Shown: one piece after another, positions 1 through 6,683 of the stretch
Layout: each line of letters opens with the position of its first letter
Numbering within the stretch: the first letter of the stretch is position 1
Assembly: GCA_019747455.1 (NCBI GenBank)
Contig: JAIEQT010000459.1
Location: 1-10,439 of the forward strand
Direction of reading: 5' to 3'
Length of the DNA: 10,439 nt
Source of the DNA: Chitinophagaceae bacterium
GTDB taxonomy: Bacteria > Bacteroidota > Bacteroidia > Chitinophagales > Chitinophagaceae
Translations under genes and position numbers: made by a program
The notes under the pieces: generated by a model
The model's database searches: none
The model's input: only the letters and a program-made list of their open reading frames with translations
What the model was told of the DNA's origin: nothing

Positions 1-429
1 CGTCAACTTACTCGGAGACTTAACTTTTTTCCCTCAGATGGAACAATCAAGCAACTAAAGAATTCCGGCGGGTTTCGACTCATAAAAAATAAAAAAGCAA
101 TAGATAGTATTATGTCGTATGATAAATCTGTCGAAAATGTTTTGTTGACACAAGATATACAGACAGGTGAAATAGCGGATGTTCGTCCAATGATCGGCAA
201 ATTACTTAACCCTAATATTCTTGAGACAATGATCCATGAGGGTACTATTCAGCCACCTTTAGGTAATCCTAAGCTAAGAACAACAAATAAAGAGTTCATT
301 CTTGATTTTATTTATATAATCCATCAGTTAAAAGGCAGTGACGTTTTAAACAAAAATCGTTTGCAAGAATTGAATGATAAAGCAGATAGAATTATTACTT
401 TTTTAAATACGGAATACCATCTTGATTAA
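1..429 (+). CDS. Uncharacterised protein, C-terminal part (5' end outside window)
   Basis: The frame is open from the first base of the window, so this is the last 142 residues of a longer protein; the first ATG inside it (112) is most likely an internal Met, because the 37 codons before it continue the same kind of sequence. The visible part is soluble, charged and probably mostly helical: an early stretch containing QLKNSGGFRLIKN, then a helical region, a proline/glycine patch (QPPLGNPK) and a C-terminal helix rich in Asn, Lys, Asp and Leu. No membrane segment or catalytic motif is visible. The QLKNSG-F-RLI pattern reminds me of uncharacterised Bacteroidota proteins that have an N-terminal membrane helix followed by a helical soluble domain (DUF6090-like), but this is recollection, not a demonstrated match. 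The stop is TAA at 427-429. The gene is followed by a 107-bp gap and is probably transcribed separately from the next gene. Confidence 0.75.
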   Translation, partial: RQLTRRLNFFPSDGTIKQLKNSGGFRLIKNKKAIDSIMSYDKSVENVLLTQDIQTGEIADVRPMIGKLLNPNILETMIHEGTIQPPLGNPKLRTTNKEFILDFIYIIHQLKGSDVLNKNRLQELNDKADRIITFLNTEYHLD

Positions 430-439
430 AAATATATCG

Positions 440-463
440 CGAACGCGCAACATCAAATGTTCG
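440..463. other. Short inverted repeats just after the partial gene
   Basis: Ten bases after the stop of the first gene, CGAAC (440-444) is complementary to GTTCG (459-463). Inside lies a second, competing hairpin, AACAT (449-453) with ATGTT (457-461). Either could end transcription of the upstream gene, but the stems are only 5 bp and no clean T-run follows, so this is a weak candidate terminator. Confidence 0.25.
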
Positions 464-471
464 TTTGGTAT

Positions 472-513
472 AAACTATTTTTCTTTACTTCAGCAACAAC
501 CGTGAAATAGTTT
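472..513. other. 9-bp perfect inverted repeat
   Basis: AAACTATTT (472-480) and AAATAGTTT (505-513) are exact reverse complements separated by 24 bases. The pair lies between two same-strand genes and about 24 bp upstream of the ATG at 537. It could be part of a terminator for the upstream gene or an operator for the downstream one; no T-run follows on the + strand. In AT-rich DNA a 9-bp match at this distance may also be chance. Confidence 0.3.
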
Positions 514-521
514 GAAAAAAT

Positions 522-535
522 GCGTATTAATACGC
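522..535. promoter_or_regulatory. Perfect 14-bp palindrome next to the start codon
   Basis: GCGTATTAATACGC reads the same on both strands, with no loop, and ends one base before the ATG at 537. A perfect 14-bp palindrome with GC-rich ends in AT-rich surroundings fits a binding site for a dimeric regulator. If translation really begins at the ATG at 570, the palindrome would sit 34 bases upstream, a normal operator or promoter position. No regulator gene is adjacent, so the role is inferred only. Confidence 0.4.
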
Positions 536-536
536 T

Positions 537-1070
537 ATGTGGGTAATATGGAGATCGGTAATTTCGATTATGGAAACGATTTGTTCATCAATTAAATCCC
601 ATGTTATGGAAATCAGTAAACCCGATTTTAATACGCTTAATGAAAAACAGAATCAATTTGAGATAAATCAATCTCGATTTAATGAAAGAATGGAGCGTTT
701 TGACGAGAGAATGGAACGTTTTGACGAGAGAATGGAACGTTTTGATCAAAGGATGAGTAAGTTTGATGAAAGAATGAGCAAGTTTGATGAAAGAATGAAT
801 AGATTTGAAATAAATCAAATTCGCTTTGAAGAAAAGTTTGATAGATTAGATCAACGAATGATAGTTATGCAAGAAGCTAATGAGGCAGCAGCTAAAAGGT
901 TTGATATTTTTCAGCAACAAATCACGGAATTGAGAATAGATGTAAAACAAGTAGAAGGCTCTCTTAACACAAAACTATCTGAAACAAAATTCACATTATC
1001 CAAATGGATGTTTGGTTATTTCGTTGCTTTGGCCATTATGATTTTAGGGCTAGCATTTAAAAATCATTAG
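537..1070 (+). CDS. Heptad-repeat coiled-coil protein with C-terminal membrane anchor
   Basis: A 177-residue protein of unknown function. Residues about 29-140 are highly charged and helical; residues 50-91 are six tandem heptads of the form (E/Q)RM-x-(R/K)F-(D/E), putting Met and Phe in alternating 3-4 spacing, the classic pattern of a long parallel coiled coil. Less regular heptads flank them, including a repeated FEINQxRF block at residues 41-48 and 90-97. A single hydrophobic segment at about 158-174 (FGYFVALAIMILGLAF) followed by three residues makes it a tail-anchored or C-terminally anchored membrane protein with no signal peptide. The overall design recalls Borrelia Bdr and DUF1640-type coiled-coil proteins, but I claim no homology. 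Start is uncertain: ATG 537 gives the longest product; ATG 570 (Met12, with GGAG at 550-553) or ATG 606 (Met24) would remove a mildly hydrophobic leader. It converges on the peptidase gene, and its TAG stop lies at the edge of the repeat element. Confidence 0.82.
   Translation: MWVIWRSVISIMETICSSIKSHVMEISKPDFNTLNEKQNQFEINQSRFNERMERFDERMERFDERMERFDQRMSKFDERMSKFDERMNRFEINQIRFEEKFDRLDQRMIVMQEANEAAAKRFDIFQQQITELRIDVKQVEGSLNTKLSETKFTLSKWMFGYFVALAIMILGLAFKNH
684..809 (+). repeat. Six tandem 21-bp coding repeats
   Basis: Units at 684-704, 705-725, 726-746, 747-767, 768-788 and 789-809 each encode one heptad. Units 2 and 3 differ by one base in 21; units 1-3 and 4-6 form two sub-families (MERFD and MSKFD/MNRFE). 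A further copy pair, 657-680 and 804-827, matches at 20 of 24 bases and is spaced 147 bp, exactly seven units, which suggests growth by duplication of 21-bp units. Gain or loss of units would keep the reading frame. Confidence 0.9.
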
Positions 1071-1126
1071 TCAGTAATCAATGGTCAATTGCTATCCAAT
1101 TTTTTCTACTGACCACTGACTAATGA
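1064..1126. terminator. Likely bidirectional transcription terminator hairpin
   Basis: TCATTAGTCAGT (1064-1075) is the exact reverse complement of ACTGACTAATGA (1115-1126), a 12-bp stem. Inside it GGTCA (1083-1087) pairs with TGACC (1110-1114), with a 7-base bulge on the left side and a 22-base loop containing a T-rich run (about 1100-1105). The fold sits between two convergent genes and overlaps the last His codon and stop of the + strand gene. Position and stem length fit a shared terminator, but no strong T-run follows the stem on either side. Confidence 0.5.
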
Positions 1127-1157
1127 CTATTGACTATTGACTATTGACTATTGACTA
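1068..1157. repeat. Intergenic TAGTCA...TGACTA repeat element between convergent genes
   Basis: A 90-bp AT-rich element that starts with TAGTCA and ends with its reverse complement TGACTA. The first TAG is the stop of the coiled-coil gene and the last CTA is, on the other strand, the TAG stop of the peptidase gene, so it fills the space exactly from stop to stop. Its right half is seven 7-bp units (1108-1156): ACTGACC, ACTGACT, AATGACT and four copies of ATTGACT. Its left half holds the same motif inverted (AGTCAGTAATCAATGGTCAA, 1069-1088). It has no coding capacity. From memory, similar TTGACTATTGAC-type strings occur between genes in several Bacteroidota genomes; that is not verified here. 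Confidence 0.85.
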
Positions 1158-4127
1158 GTACCCAAGTCCCCAATCTCTTCCTTTCATAACAGCCGGAACG
1201 CCTTCGGAAATCCACTTAGCCGGTTTATCGCCTTTTAATAAATAGTCGAAGAATTGCTGTTCGCGTATTTGGATATCTTTTCTGTTTTTTCGCTCTACTA
1301 AATTATGCGCTTCATTATTATAGTTCAACATCCATACAGGTTTGTTTAATCTACGCATAGCAGTAAACATTTCAATACCCTGATACCAAGGCACTGCATC
1401 ATCTGCATCATTAGCCATTACAACCAATGGTGTTGTAATTTTAGGAATAGAGAATAGGGCTGAATTTTCAATATATAAATTTGGCTTCTCCCAAAGCGTT
1501 GCCCCAATTCTACTTTGTGATTTTTCATATTGAAACTGTCGGTTCAATCCTGTTCCCCAGCGTATCCCACCGTAAGCGCTCGTCATGTTAGCCACAGGCG
1601 CACCCGCCCACGCAGCGGCATATAAATTTGTTTTGGTAATCAGATATACAATTTGATAACCTCCCCAACTTTGTCCCTGTAAACCAATCTTTGTACTGTC
1701 TACATAACCTTTAGCTACAACTGCTCTCGTACCAGATAAGATATAGTCATAAGCACTTTTTCCGGGGTATCCTGTTTTGTACCAGATATCCGGAACAAAT
1801 ACAATGTATCCCCTACTTACAAAAAAAGAAATATTTAAACGTGAGGGTGTTGGTGAAGGAGCCTGATACGCATGTAACGTATTATTATTTCTTTCATAGA
1901 AATACACAATCATAGGATACTTTTTCTTTGGGTCGAAATCTTCCGGCTTATATAAAATACCTTCCGTTTCTTTACCTGTATACGCTTTCCATGTAAACAA
2001 CTCGGCCGTGCCCCAATTATATTGCGCTTGTTGAGGATTAGGTTGAAATAAGGACTTACCGCCGGCAATCTCTTTTCTTCCCTGAATACTACTTGTATCA
2101 ACACTGGTAACAACTTTAATATCCGGAGAACGCATATAGGTCTCTGAGCTATATGTTAACGTTGCCCCATCTTTTGCTTTCACAGTATTAGCAATACGAA
2201 CTGGATATGTTTGTCGCAACCCGTTTACCCATTCAAATTTTGTTCCCAGTGTATGATATTTTAACCCACTACCCTTATCCTCATTATTGAAAACTGAAAA
2301 CAGGAGTTGCTGCCCGGGTTTAAATGTGCGCTCTTCTCTGTCTAGCACAATATTTCTGAAAGTAAGTTTATTTTTTCTACCGATTCCATTGGTAATATTT
2401 ATGGAAGGTTTGATACCATTGGGATCTAATTGCCAGATATCGTAGTAGTCATATACAAATACAGACTCATCTGAATCCATCCAGCCCATGATACCATAAG
2501 GATTAGGGTCATCCGGCACATCATTTTCTTCGTCGTATAAAGCCACTTTTACATCTTTAGCTAAGGCATTTATTTTTCCGGAGGCTGCATGATAAGCACT
2601 GTAACTTCTTGTTTTATCATTGTATAATAATAAATACGCTCCTGTTGTAGAAGGTACCATATTACCCTTAAAGTCAGCTACAATCAATTTACGCACACCC
2701 GTGATCGGATTTATAACATATACATCATTTAAACTAAATCCTTGCCATTGTGAAGCAATCCTTTTTCCTTCATCAGATCCTGCATAAAAATAATCCCCAT
2801 CACCATCATTAGTTTGCATAACATTTCTATAAGCTGGAGTTCCCAATTGAATAATTGATTTACTATCAAAATCGTAACGTGCTAGAAAATTTCTCCGTAA
2901 TTCATTGTCTACATTTCTCAATTGTACCGGCTGTAAATAATCATCTTTATGATTCCATATATCTACACTCACTCGCTCAAAATCGGGTAGTGATGTATCT
3001 TTAGGAGCTAATATAGGAGCCGATCCAAAAAATAATCGCTTACCCGATTTGCTAAAACTTATCGCAGAAAACTCACTTACACCCCAATTAACCGGTAAGC
3101 CATTTGTTTTTTTATCAACAATAGCAACAGCACTATCTGCTCCATCCTTATGATAATACAGTTTAAAATATTTTTGTAATGCTTTAGTACTACTATCTCT
3201 ATCTGCAACAAAAGCTGTTTGTGTACCAGCCTCATCCATTCGGTATCCTTTAGCATCATTAAATCCAGCTAAAATGGTTTGTGATTTCCAGGTACCCAAG
3301 TTTACTTTCACCACCGCTGCTTTAGATGTAATATCCCCATTTTTACGAGTAGTTTCATATAAAACATGCGTCCCTTTTTTGTTAAAAAAATACTCACTTA
3401 CTAATTTATATGTTTGTGTTTCTCCAGTAACTAAATTTTTTACAACAAGATCTGTTCCCTCTTCAATAGGCTCTTCAGCAGCTCTTGGTGTTACAGGTCT
3501 ATTCTCTGTTCTTCTTGGCTGTAACGCACTGATACCATTTGTTTTAACAGTCAACAATACATTCTTAATACTATCAGTTACTCGCGTTAAACTATCCACC
3601 ATCTTATTGTACATAGCAATACGTGTTGCCGAATCGGGCTCTACTCTTTGTCGAGGTGCCTCAGGTAATGCCTTTTCTAGCAGATACGCAACATAAGCTG
3701 TTCCTTCATCAGGCATTTTAAAGCTTTTTATTCTTGCAACACGGGTAACTTTTCCGGTATTCAATTCCACTATAGCCAAACTATCTTTTGGCATATCATC
3801 GGGTCTACGCTTTTTAATACGGGCTTCGCGCGTTTCTTTAAAAAAAGGACGAATTCTACATACTAAAAAGCCACTATTATCAGTAATAGCAGCACCATAA
3901 CCCCTTGCAATTTGAGCAATCGTAGATCCATCCGGTTTTTTAACCCATAGTTCACCGTCTCCTTCTTGGGGATTAACCGTAAAAGCAATAAATTTTCCGT
4001 CATTGCTTACTAACCGTTCACCAATATTTTGCCAACCATCATAAACACTATGATCTAAAGGTTTTTTCTGTGCCGCAATAGAAAAACTGATAGCTACTAG
4101 TAGCAGGAAGAGGAAAGAAACTCTCAT
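1155..4127 (-). CDS. Secreted S9-family (prolyl oligopeptidase-type) serine peptidase
   Basis: A 990-residue exported peptidase that should cleave peptides, probably near proline or small residues, in the periplasm or outside the cell. Residues 1-19 are a signal peptide ending in SIAA before Gln20. Residues about 40-640 carry repeated beta-strand motifs (for example SNDGKFIAFTV at 41) expected of a beta-propeller; a proline/arginine-rich stretch at about 150-225 looks like an insertion or linker. Residues about 700-970 are an alpha/beta-hydrolase domain: nucleophile Ser820 in GQSWGGY, Asp909 in NDADDAVPW (aligned by eye with the DPP4 Asp) and His941 in NNEAHNL form the triad. A complete triad suggests an active enzyme. 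The length fits the large S9 proteins common in Bacteroidota. No type IX secretion C-terminal domain is evident; the protein ends GRDWGLGY. It is divergent from the TonB receptor (88 bp gap). Exact substrate specificity cannot be read from sequence. Confidence 0.94.
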   Translation of the reverse strand: MRVSFLFLLLVAISFSIAAQKKPLDHSVYDGWQNIGERLVSNDGKFIAFTVNPQEGDGELWVKKPDGSTIAQIARGYGAAITDNSGFLVCRIRPFFKETREARIKKRRPDDMPKDSLAIVELNTGKVTRVARIKSFKMPDEGTAYVAYLLEKALPEAPRQRVEPDSATRIAMYNKMVDSLTRVTDSIKNVLLTVKTNGISALQPRRTENRPVTPRAAEEPIEEGTDLVVKNLVTGETQTYKLVSEYFFNKKGTHVLYETTRKNGDITSKAAVVKVNLGTWKSQTILAGFNDAKGYRMDEAGTQTAFVADRDSSTKALQKYFKLYYHKDGADSAVAIVDKKTNGLPVNWGVSEFSAISFSKSGKRLFFGSAPILAPKDTSLPDFERVSVDIWNHKDDYLQPVQLRNVDNELRRNFLARYDFDSKSIIQLGTPAYRNVMQTNDGDGDYFYAGSDEGKRIASQWQGFSLNDVYVINPITGVRKLIVADFKGNMVPSTTGAYLLLYNDKTRSYSAYHAASGKINALAKDVKVALYDEENDVPDDPNPYGIMGWMDSDESVFVYDYYDIWQLDPNGIKPSINITNGIGRKNKLTFRNIVLDREERTFKPGQQLLFSVFNNEDKGSGLKYHTLGTKFEWVNGLRQTYPVRIANTVKAKDGATLTYSSETYMRSPDIKVVTSVDTSSIQGRKEIAGGKSLFQPNPQQAQYNWGTAELFTWKAYTGKETEGILYKPEDFDPKKKYPMIVYFYERNNNTLHAYQAPSPTPSRLNISFFVSRGYIVFVPDIWYKTGYPGKSAYDYILSGTRAVVAKGYVDSTKIGLQGQSWGGYQIVYLITKTNLYAAAWAGAPVANMTSAYGGIRWGTGLNRQFQYEKSQSRIGATLWEKPNLYIENSALFSIPKITTPLVVMANDADDAVPWYQGIEMFTAMRRLNKPVWMLNYNNEAHNLVERKNRKDIQIREQQFFDYLLKGDKPAKWISEGVPAVMKGRDWGLGY

Positions 4128-4215
4128 GTGCAGTAATTTTTAAATATTTCCGAAGATAATCAAACAAAATGCAATAGCCGTTGTTCTCCCTTTGTATTTG
4201 ATAAATGGCTAAATC
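4128..4215. other. 88-bp divergent control region
   Basis: This gap separates the start codons of the S9 peptidase (-) and the TonB receptor (+), so it must hold both promoters or their core parts. I looked for the Bacteroidota -7 element (TAnnTTTG) with an upstream TTTG and found no good match on either strand; the nearest strings are TAATTTTT at 4134-4141 and TATTTG at 4195-4200. Neither start has a Shine-Dalgarno sequence, only A/T-rich leader. An out-of-frame ATG at 4206 meets a TGA that overlaps the receptor ATG, so it is not a start for the receptor. Confidence 0.45.
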
Positions 4216-6666
4216 ATGAAAATCAGTCGGTTAGGGGTATTACTATTTTTCATATTTACAAAGGTATATGCCCAAAACACAGGCACAGTGAGTGGTGTTA
4301 TCATTGATAAAGTACTGCAACAGCCTGTGGCAGGAGCATCTATATTTATCACGCAAGCAAATAAGCGCACAATTACTGATGGATTAGGTAAATTTTCAAT
4401 CGCTGGAATAAAACCGGGTGCTTATACCCTTGAGGCAGCAGGAATCGGGTATAATTCTTTGGTACGCTATAATTTAGCCATTACCAGTGGTAATGAAAAT
4501 AATTTGGTTATTGAATTAGAGCCCTTGGTAAAAAATTTAGACAGTATCATAGTTAGATCAACTAACAGAAATAAATCTGCCAAAGCCGCCACACTAGAAA
4601 CTCCCTTAAGTGTACAAAGACTAACAACAGAAGAAGTAAAATCCAATCCGGGAGGCAATTTCGATATTTCACGTGTTATTCAGGCTTTACCGGGTGTTGG
4701 CGGAACAGCCAGTACAGCTGGTTTTAGAAACGATATCATTATTCGTGGCGGGGCCCCCAATGAAAATGTATATTATTTAGATGGAATAGAAATTCCGGTT
4801 ATTAACCACTTCGCTACACAAGGCAGTGCAGGCGGACCGGCAGGTATTTTAAATGTAAGTTTTATTGAAGAGGTAAAACTAAGCTCTTCTGCCTTCGATG
4901 CTCGTTTCGATAATGCCCTATCCTCTGTATTTGAATTCAAACAAAAAAGAGGGAATACAAACAGGCTGCAAGGAAATATACGATTAAGTGCTACGGAGTT
5001 GGCAGCTACTTTTGATGGCCCACTATCAAAAGATAAACGGACCTCTTTCTTAGCCTCCGCAAGAAGAAGCTATTTGCAATTCTTATTTCAGGCGATTGAC
5101 TTACCTATTCGCCCCAATTACTGGGACTTTCAATATAAGACCACTCATCAGCTCAATAAAAAAACAACCCTTAACTTTATTGGCGTAGGAGCTATTGATG
5201 AATTTAGTTTTGCCGCCCCCAAAAAAGCTACCCCTGAAAAATTATTTGCACTAAATAGTAACCCCGCTATTCAACAATGGAACTACACCGTTGGTGTTGG
5301 CATTAAGAGAAGTATTTCTAATGGCTATTGGAATTTAGCTGTCAGTAGAAATAGTTTTAACAATACACTAGAGCGTTACGAAAATAATTTAGGTCCGGTT
5401 AAAGGACTACGTACCTTATTTTTTAATTCTAGAGAAACAGAAAATAAATTTCGCTTTGATGTAAATAAAAATAAGAACGGCTGGAAAATTAGCTACGGAG
5501 CAGTAGCACAATGGGTATCACAAACCAATACAACACAACAAGTAATTAGAGCCGCACAAACTGATAATAATGGGAATATTATTCAACCGGCCATTATAAA
5601 CAATTTTTCAGGAGATATTGCCTTTTTCCGTTTTGGTCCATTCCTACAGTTTGGCAGAAGATTTTTCAATAACAAATTAGGGTTGAATGCAGGACTTAGA
5701 TTTGATCAGAATACATTTACAACAACCGGCATGAATCCAACAAAAACTTGGTCGCCACGTATTGCTTTAAGTTATGTGTTAAACAATAAATGGACTTTAA
5801 ATGCATCTATCGGAAGATATGCCAAAATACTCCCTTATACTGCGCTTGGCTTTAGAGATAACAATAATAATTTAATTAACAAAAATGTTGATTATACCAT
5901 TAGCACACATTATGTAGCAGGTGTTGAATATTTGCCATCTGATGCTACCCGATTTACTTTCGAAACATTTTTCAAACAATATAACCAAGTACCTATTAGT
6001 GTAAGAAATGGCATCAGTTTATCAAATTTGGGAGCCGATTTTGCTGTACTAGGAAACGAGGCCGTTAATACTATCGGAAAGGGACAAGCTTATGGTTTTG
6101 AACTTTTTGCCCAAAAGAAATTAACAAACCGATTTTTCGGCGTATTGAGCTATACTTTTTTCTACAGTAAATATACCAATGCTAATGGTATGTATGCACC
6201 TAGTTCATGGGATAATCGGCATTTACTAAGCATTATAACCGGGTATAAATTCAATCGAAATTGGGAGTTAGGATTAAAGTTCAGGTTTCAAGGAGGCGTA
6301 CCATTTACCCCTTATGATATGATGGCCAGCAGACAAAATTTCTTAACCTTAGGTTCAGGGATTTTAGACTATACACAGCTCAATACACAGCGTCTCAATA
6401 GTTTTAATGCGAGTGATATTAGAATTGATAAGAAGTGGTTTCTTAAAAGAGCCACTATTGATTTATTCCTTGATGTTACAAACTGGTATTTGGCTAGAAA
6501 TCAGGCACCAAATACTTATCTCTTTCAGAGAAACGCAGATAATACTGCTTTTGTAACTACTGACGGTATGCCTGTAAAGCAAAATGGCAGTAATGCGATT
6601 CCGTTTTTATTAGCTAATGACAATGTTAATGTTACCCCAACTATCGGTTTTATTATCGAGTTTTAA
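4216..6666 (+). CDS. TonB-dependent outer-membrane receptor
   Basis: An 816-residue outer-membrane active-transport channel. Residues 1-19 are a signal peptide (cleavage near VYA-QN). Residues about 21-103 form a carboxypeptidase-regulatory-like beta-sandwich (GTVSGVIIDKVLQQPVAGASI, then the DGLGKFSIAGIKPGAYTL hallmark), typical of Bacteroidota receptors. LDSIIV at 108-113 lies where a TonB-box-like segment is expected. The plug spans about 120-240, with VIQALPGV and the IIIRGGAPNENVYYLDGIEIP signature at about 175-193. The rest is the 22-strand barrel, ending in the aromatic outer-membrane sorting signal FIIEF. The ligand is unknown. The protein is shorter than most SusC proteins, and no SusD-like lipoprotein gene lies beside it, so a glycan-utilisation pair is unlikely. 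The divergent secreted peptidase hints at peptide-related uptake, by position only. The gene converges with the EamA transporter with a 15-bp gap. Confidence 0.95.
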   Translation: MKISRLGVLLFFIFTKVYAQNTGTVSGVIIDKVLQQPVAGASIFITQANKRTITDGLGKFSIAGIKPGAYTLEAAGIGYNSLVRYNLAITSGNENNLVIELEPLVKNLDSIIVRSTNRNKSAKAATLETPLSVQRLTTEEVKSNPGGNFDISRVIQALPGVGGTASTAGFRNDIIIRGGAPNENVYYLDGIEIPVINHFATQGSAGGPAGILNVSFIEEVKLSSSAFDARFDNALSSVFEFKQKRGNTNRLQGNIRLSATELAATFDGPLSKDKRTSFLASARRSYLQFLFQAIDLPIRPNYWDFQYKTTHQLNKKTTLNFIGVGAIDEFSFAAPKKATPEKLFALNSNPAIQQWNYTVGVGIKRSISNGYWNLAVSRNSFNNTLERYENNLGPVKGLRTLFFNSRETENKFRFDVNKNKNGWKISYGAVAQWVSQTNTTQQVIRAAQTDNNGNIIQPAIINNFSGDIAFFRFGPFLQFGRRFFNNKLGLNAGLRFDQNTFTTTGMNPTKTWSPRIALSYVLNNKWTLNASIGRYAKILPYTALGFRDNNNNLINKNVDYTISTHYVAGVEYLPSDATRFTFETFFKQYNQVPISVRNGISLSNLGADFAVLGNEAVNTIGKGQAYGFELFAQKKLTNRFFGVLSYTFFYSKYTNANGMYAPSSWDNRHLLSIITGYKFNRNWELGLKFRFQGGVPFTPYDMMASRQNFLTLGSGILDYTQLNTQRLNSFNASDIRIDKKWFLKRATIDLFLDVTNWYLARNQAPNTYLFQRNADNTAFVTTDGMPVKQNGSNAIPFLLANDNVNVTPTIGFIIEF

Positions 6667-6669
6667 AAA

Positions 6670-6683
6670 AACTTGCAGAAGTT
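6670..6683. terminator. Small hairpin in a 15-bp convergent gap
   Basis: AACTT (6670-6674) and AAGTT (6679-6683) pair around a GCAG tetraloop. An A-run lies on its left (6665-6671) and a T-rich run on its right (6685-6697), the arrangement of a compact bidirectional terminator shared by the TonB receptor and EamA genes. The stem is only 5 weak base pairs and overlaps the EamA stop codon, so confidence is limited. Confidence 0.4.

Noticed and set aside
588..818. Open frame on the minus strand of 76 codons, rich in His, Phe and Ile
   Set aside because: It is the antisense shadow of the 21-bp repeat region; its repeats follow from the + strand coiled coil, and it has no sensible leader or domain.
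1108..1158. CRISPR-like array from regularly repeated units
   Set aside because: The units are 7 bp, directly adjacent and have no unique spacers; no cas gene is in the window.
3274..3696. Open frame of 140 codons on the + strand within the peptidase gene
   Set aside because: It lies wholly antisense to the S9 propeller region, has low-complexity hydrophobic composition and no recognisable domain; the peptidase frame is complete and clearly real.
1155..4127. Type IX secretion cargo
   Set aside because: The peptidase ends with its hydrolase domain and a short tail; no C-terminal sorting domain of the usual 70-100 residues is visible.
4128..4215. Bacteroidota TTTG / TAnnTTTG promoters in the divergent gap
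   Set aside because: Partial matches exist, but none has both elements at the right spacing on either strand, so no promoter is called.
4216..6666. SusC/SusD polysaccharide utilisation locus
   Set aside because: No SusD-like lipoprotein, glycoside hydrolase or sensor gene is adjacent, and the neighbours are a peptidase and an EamA transporter.
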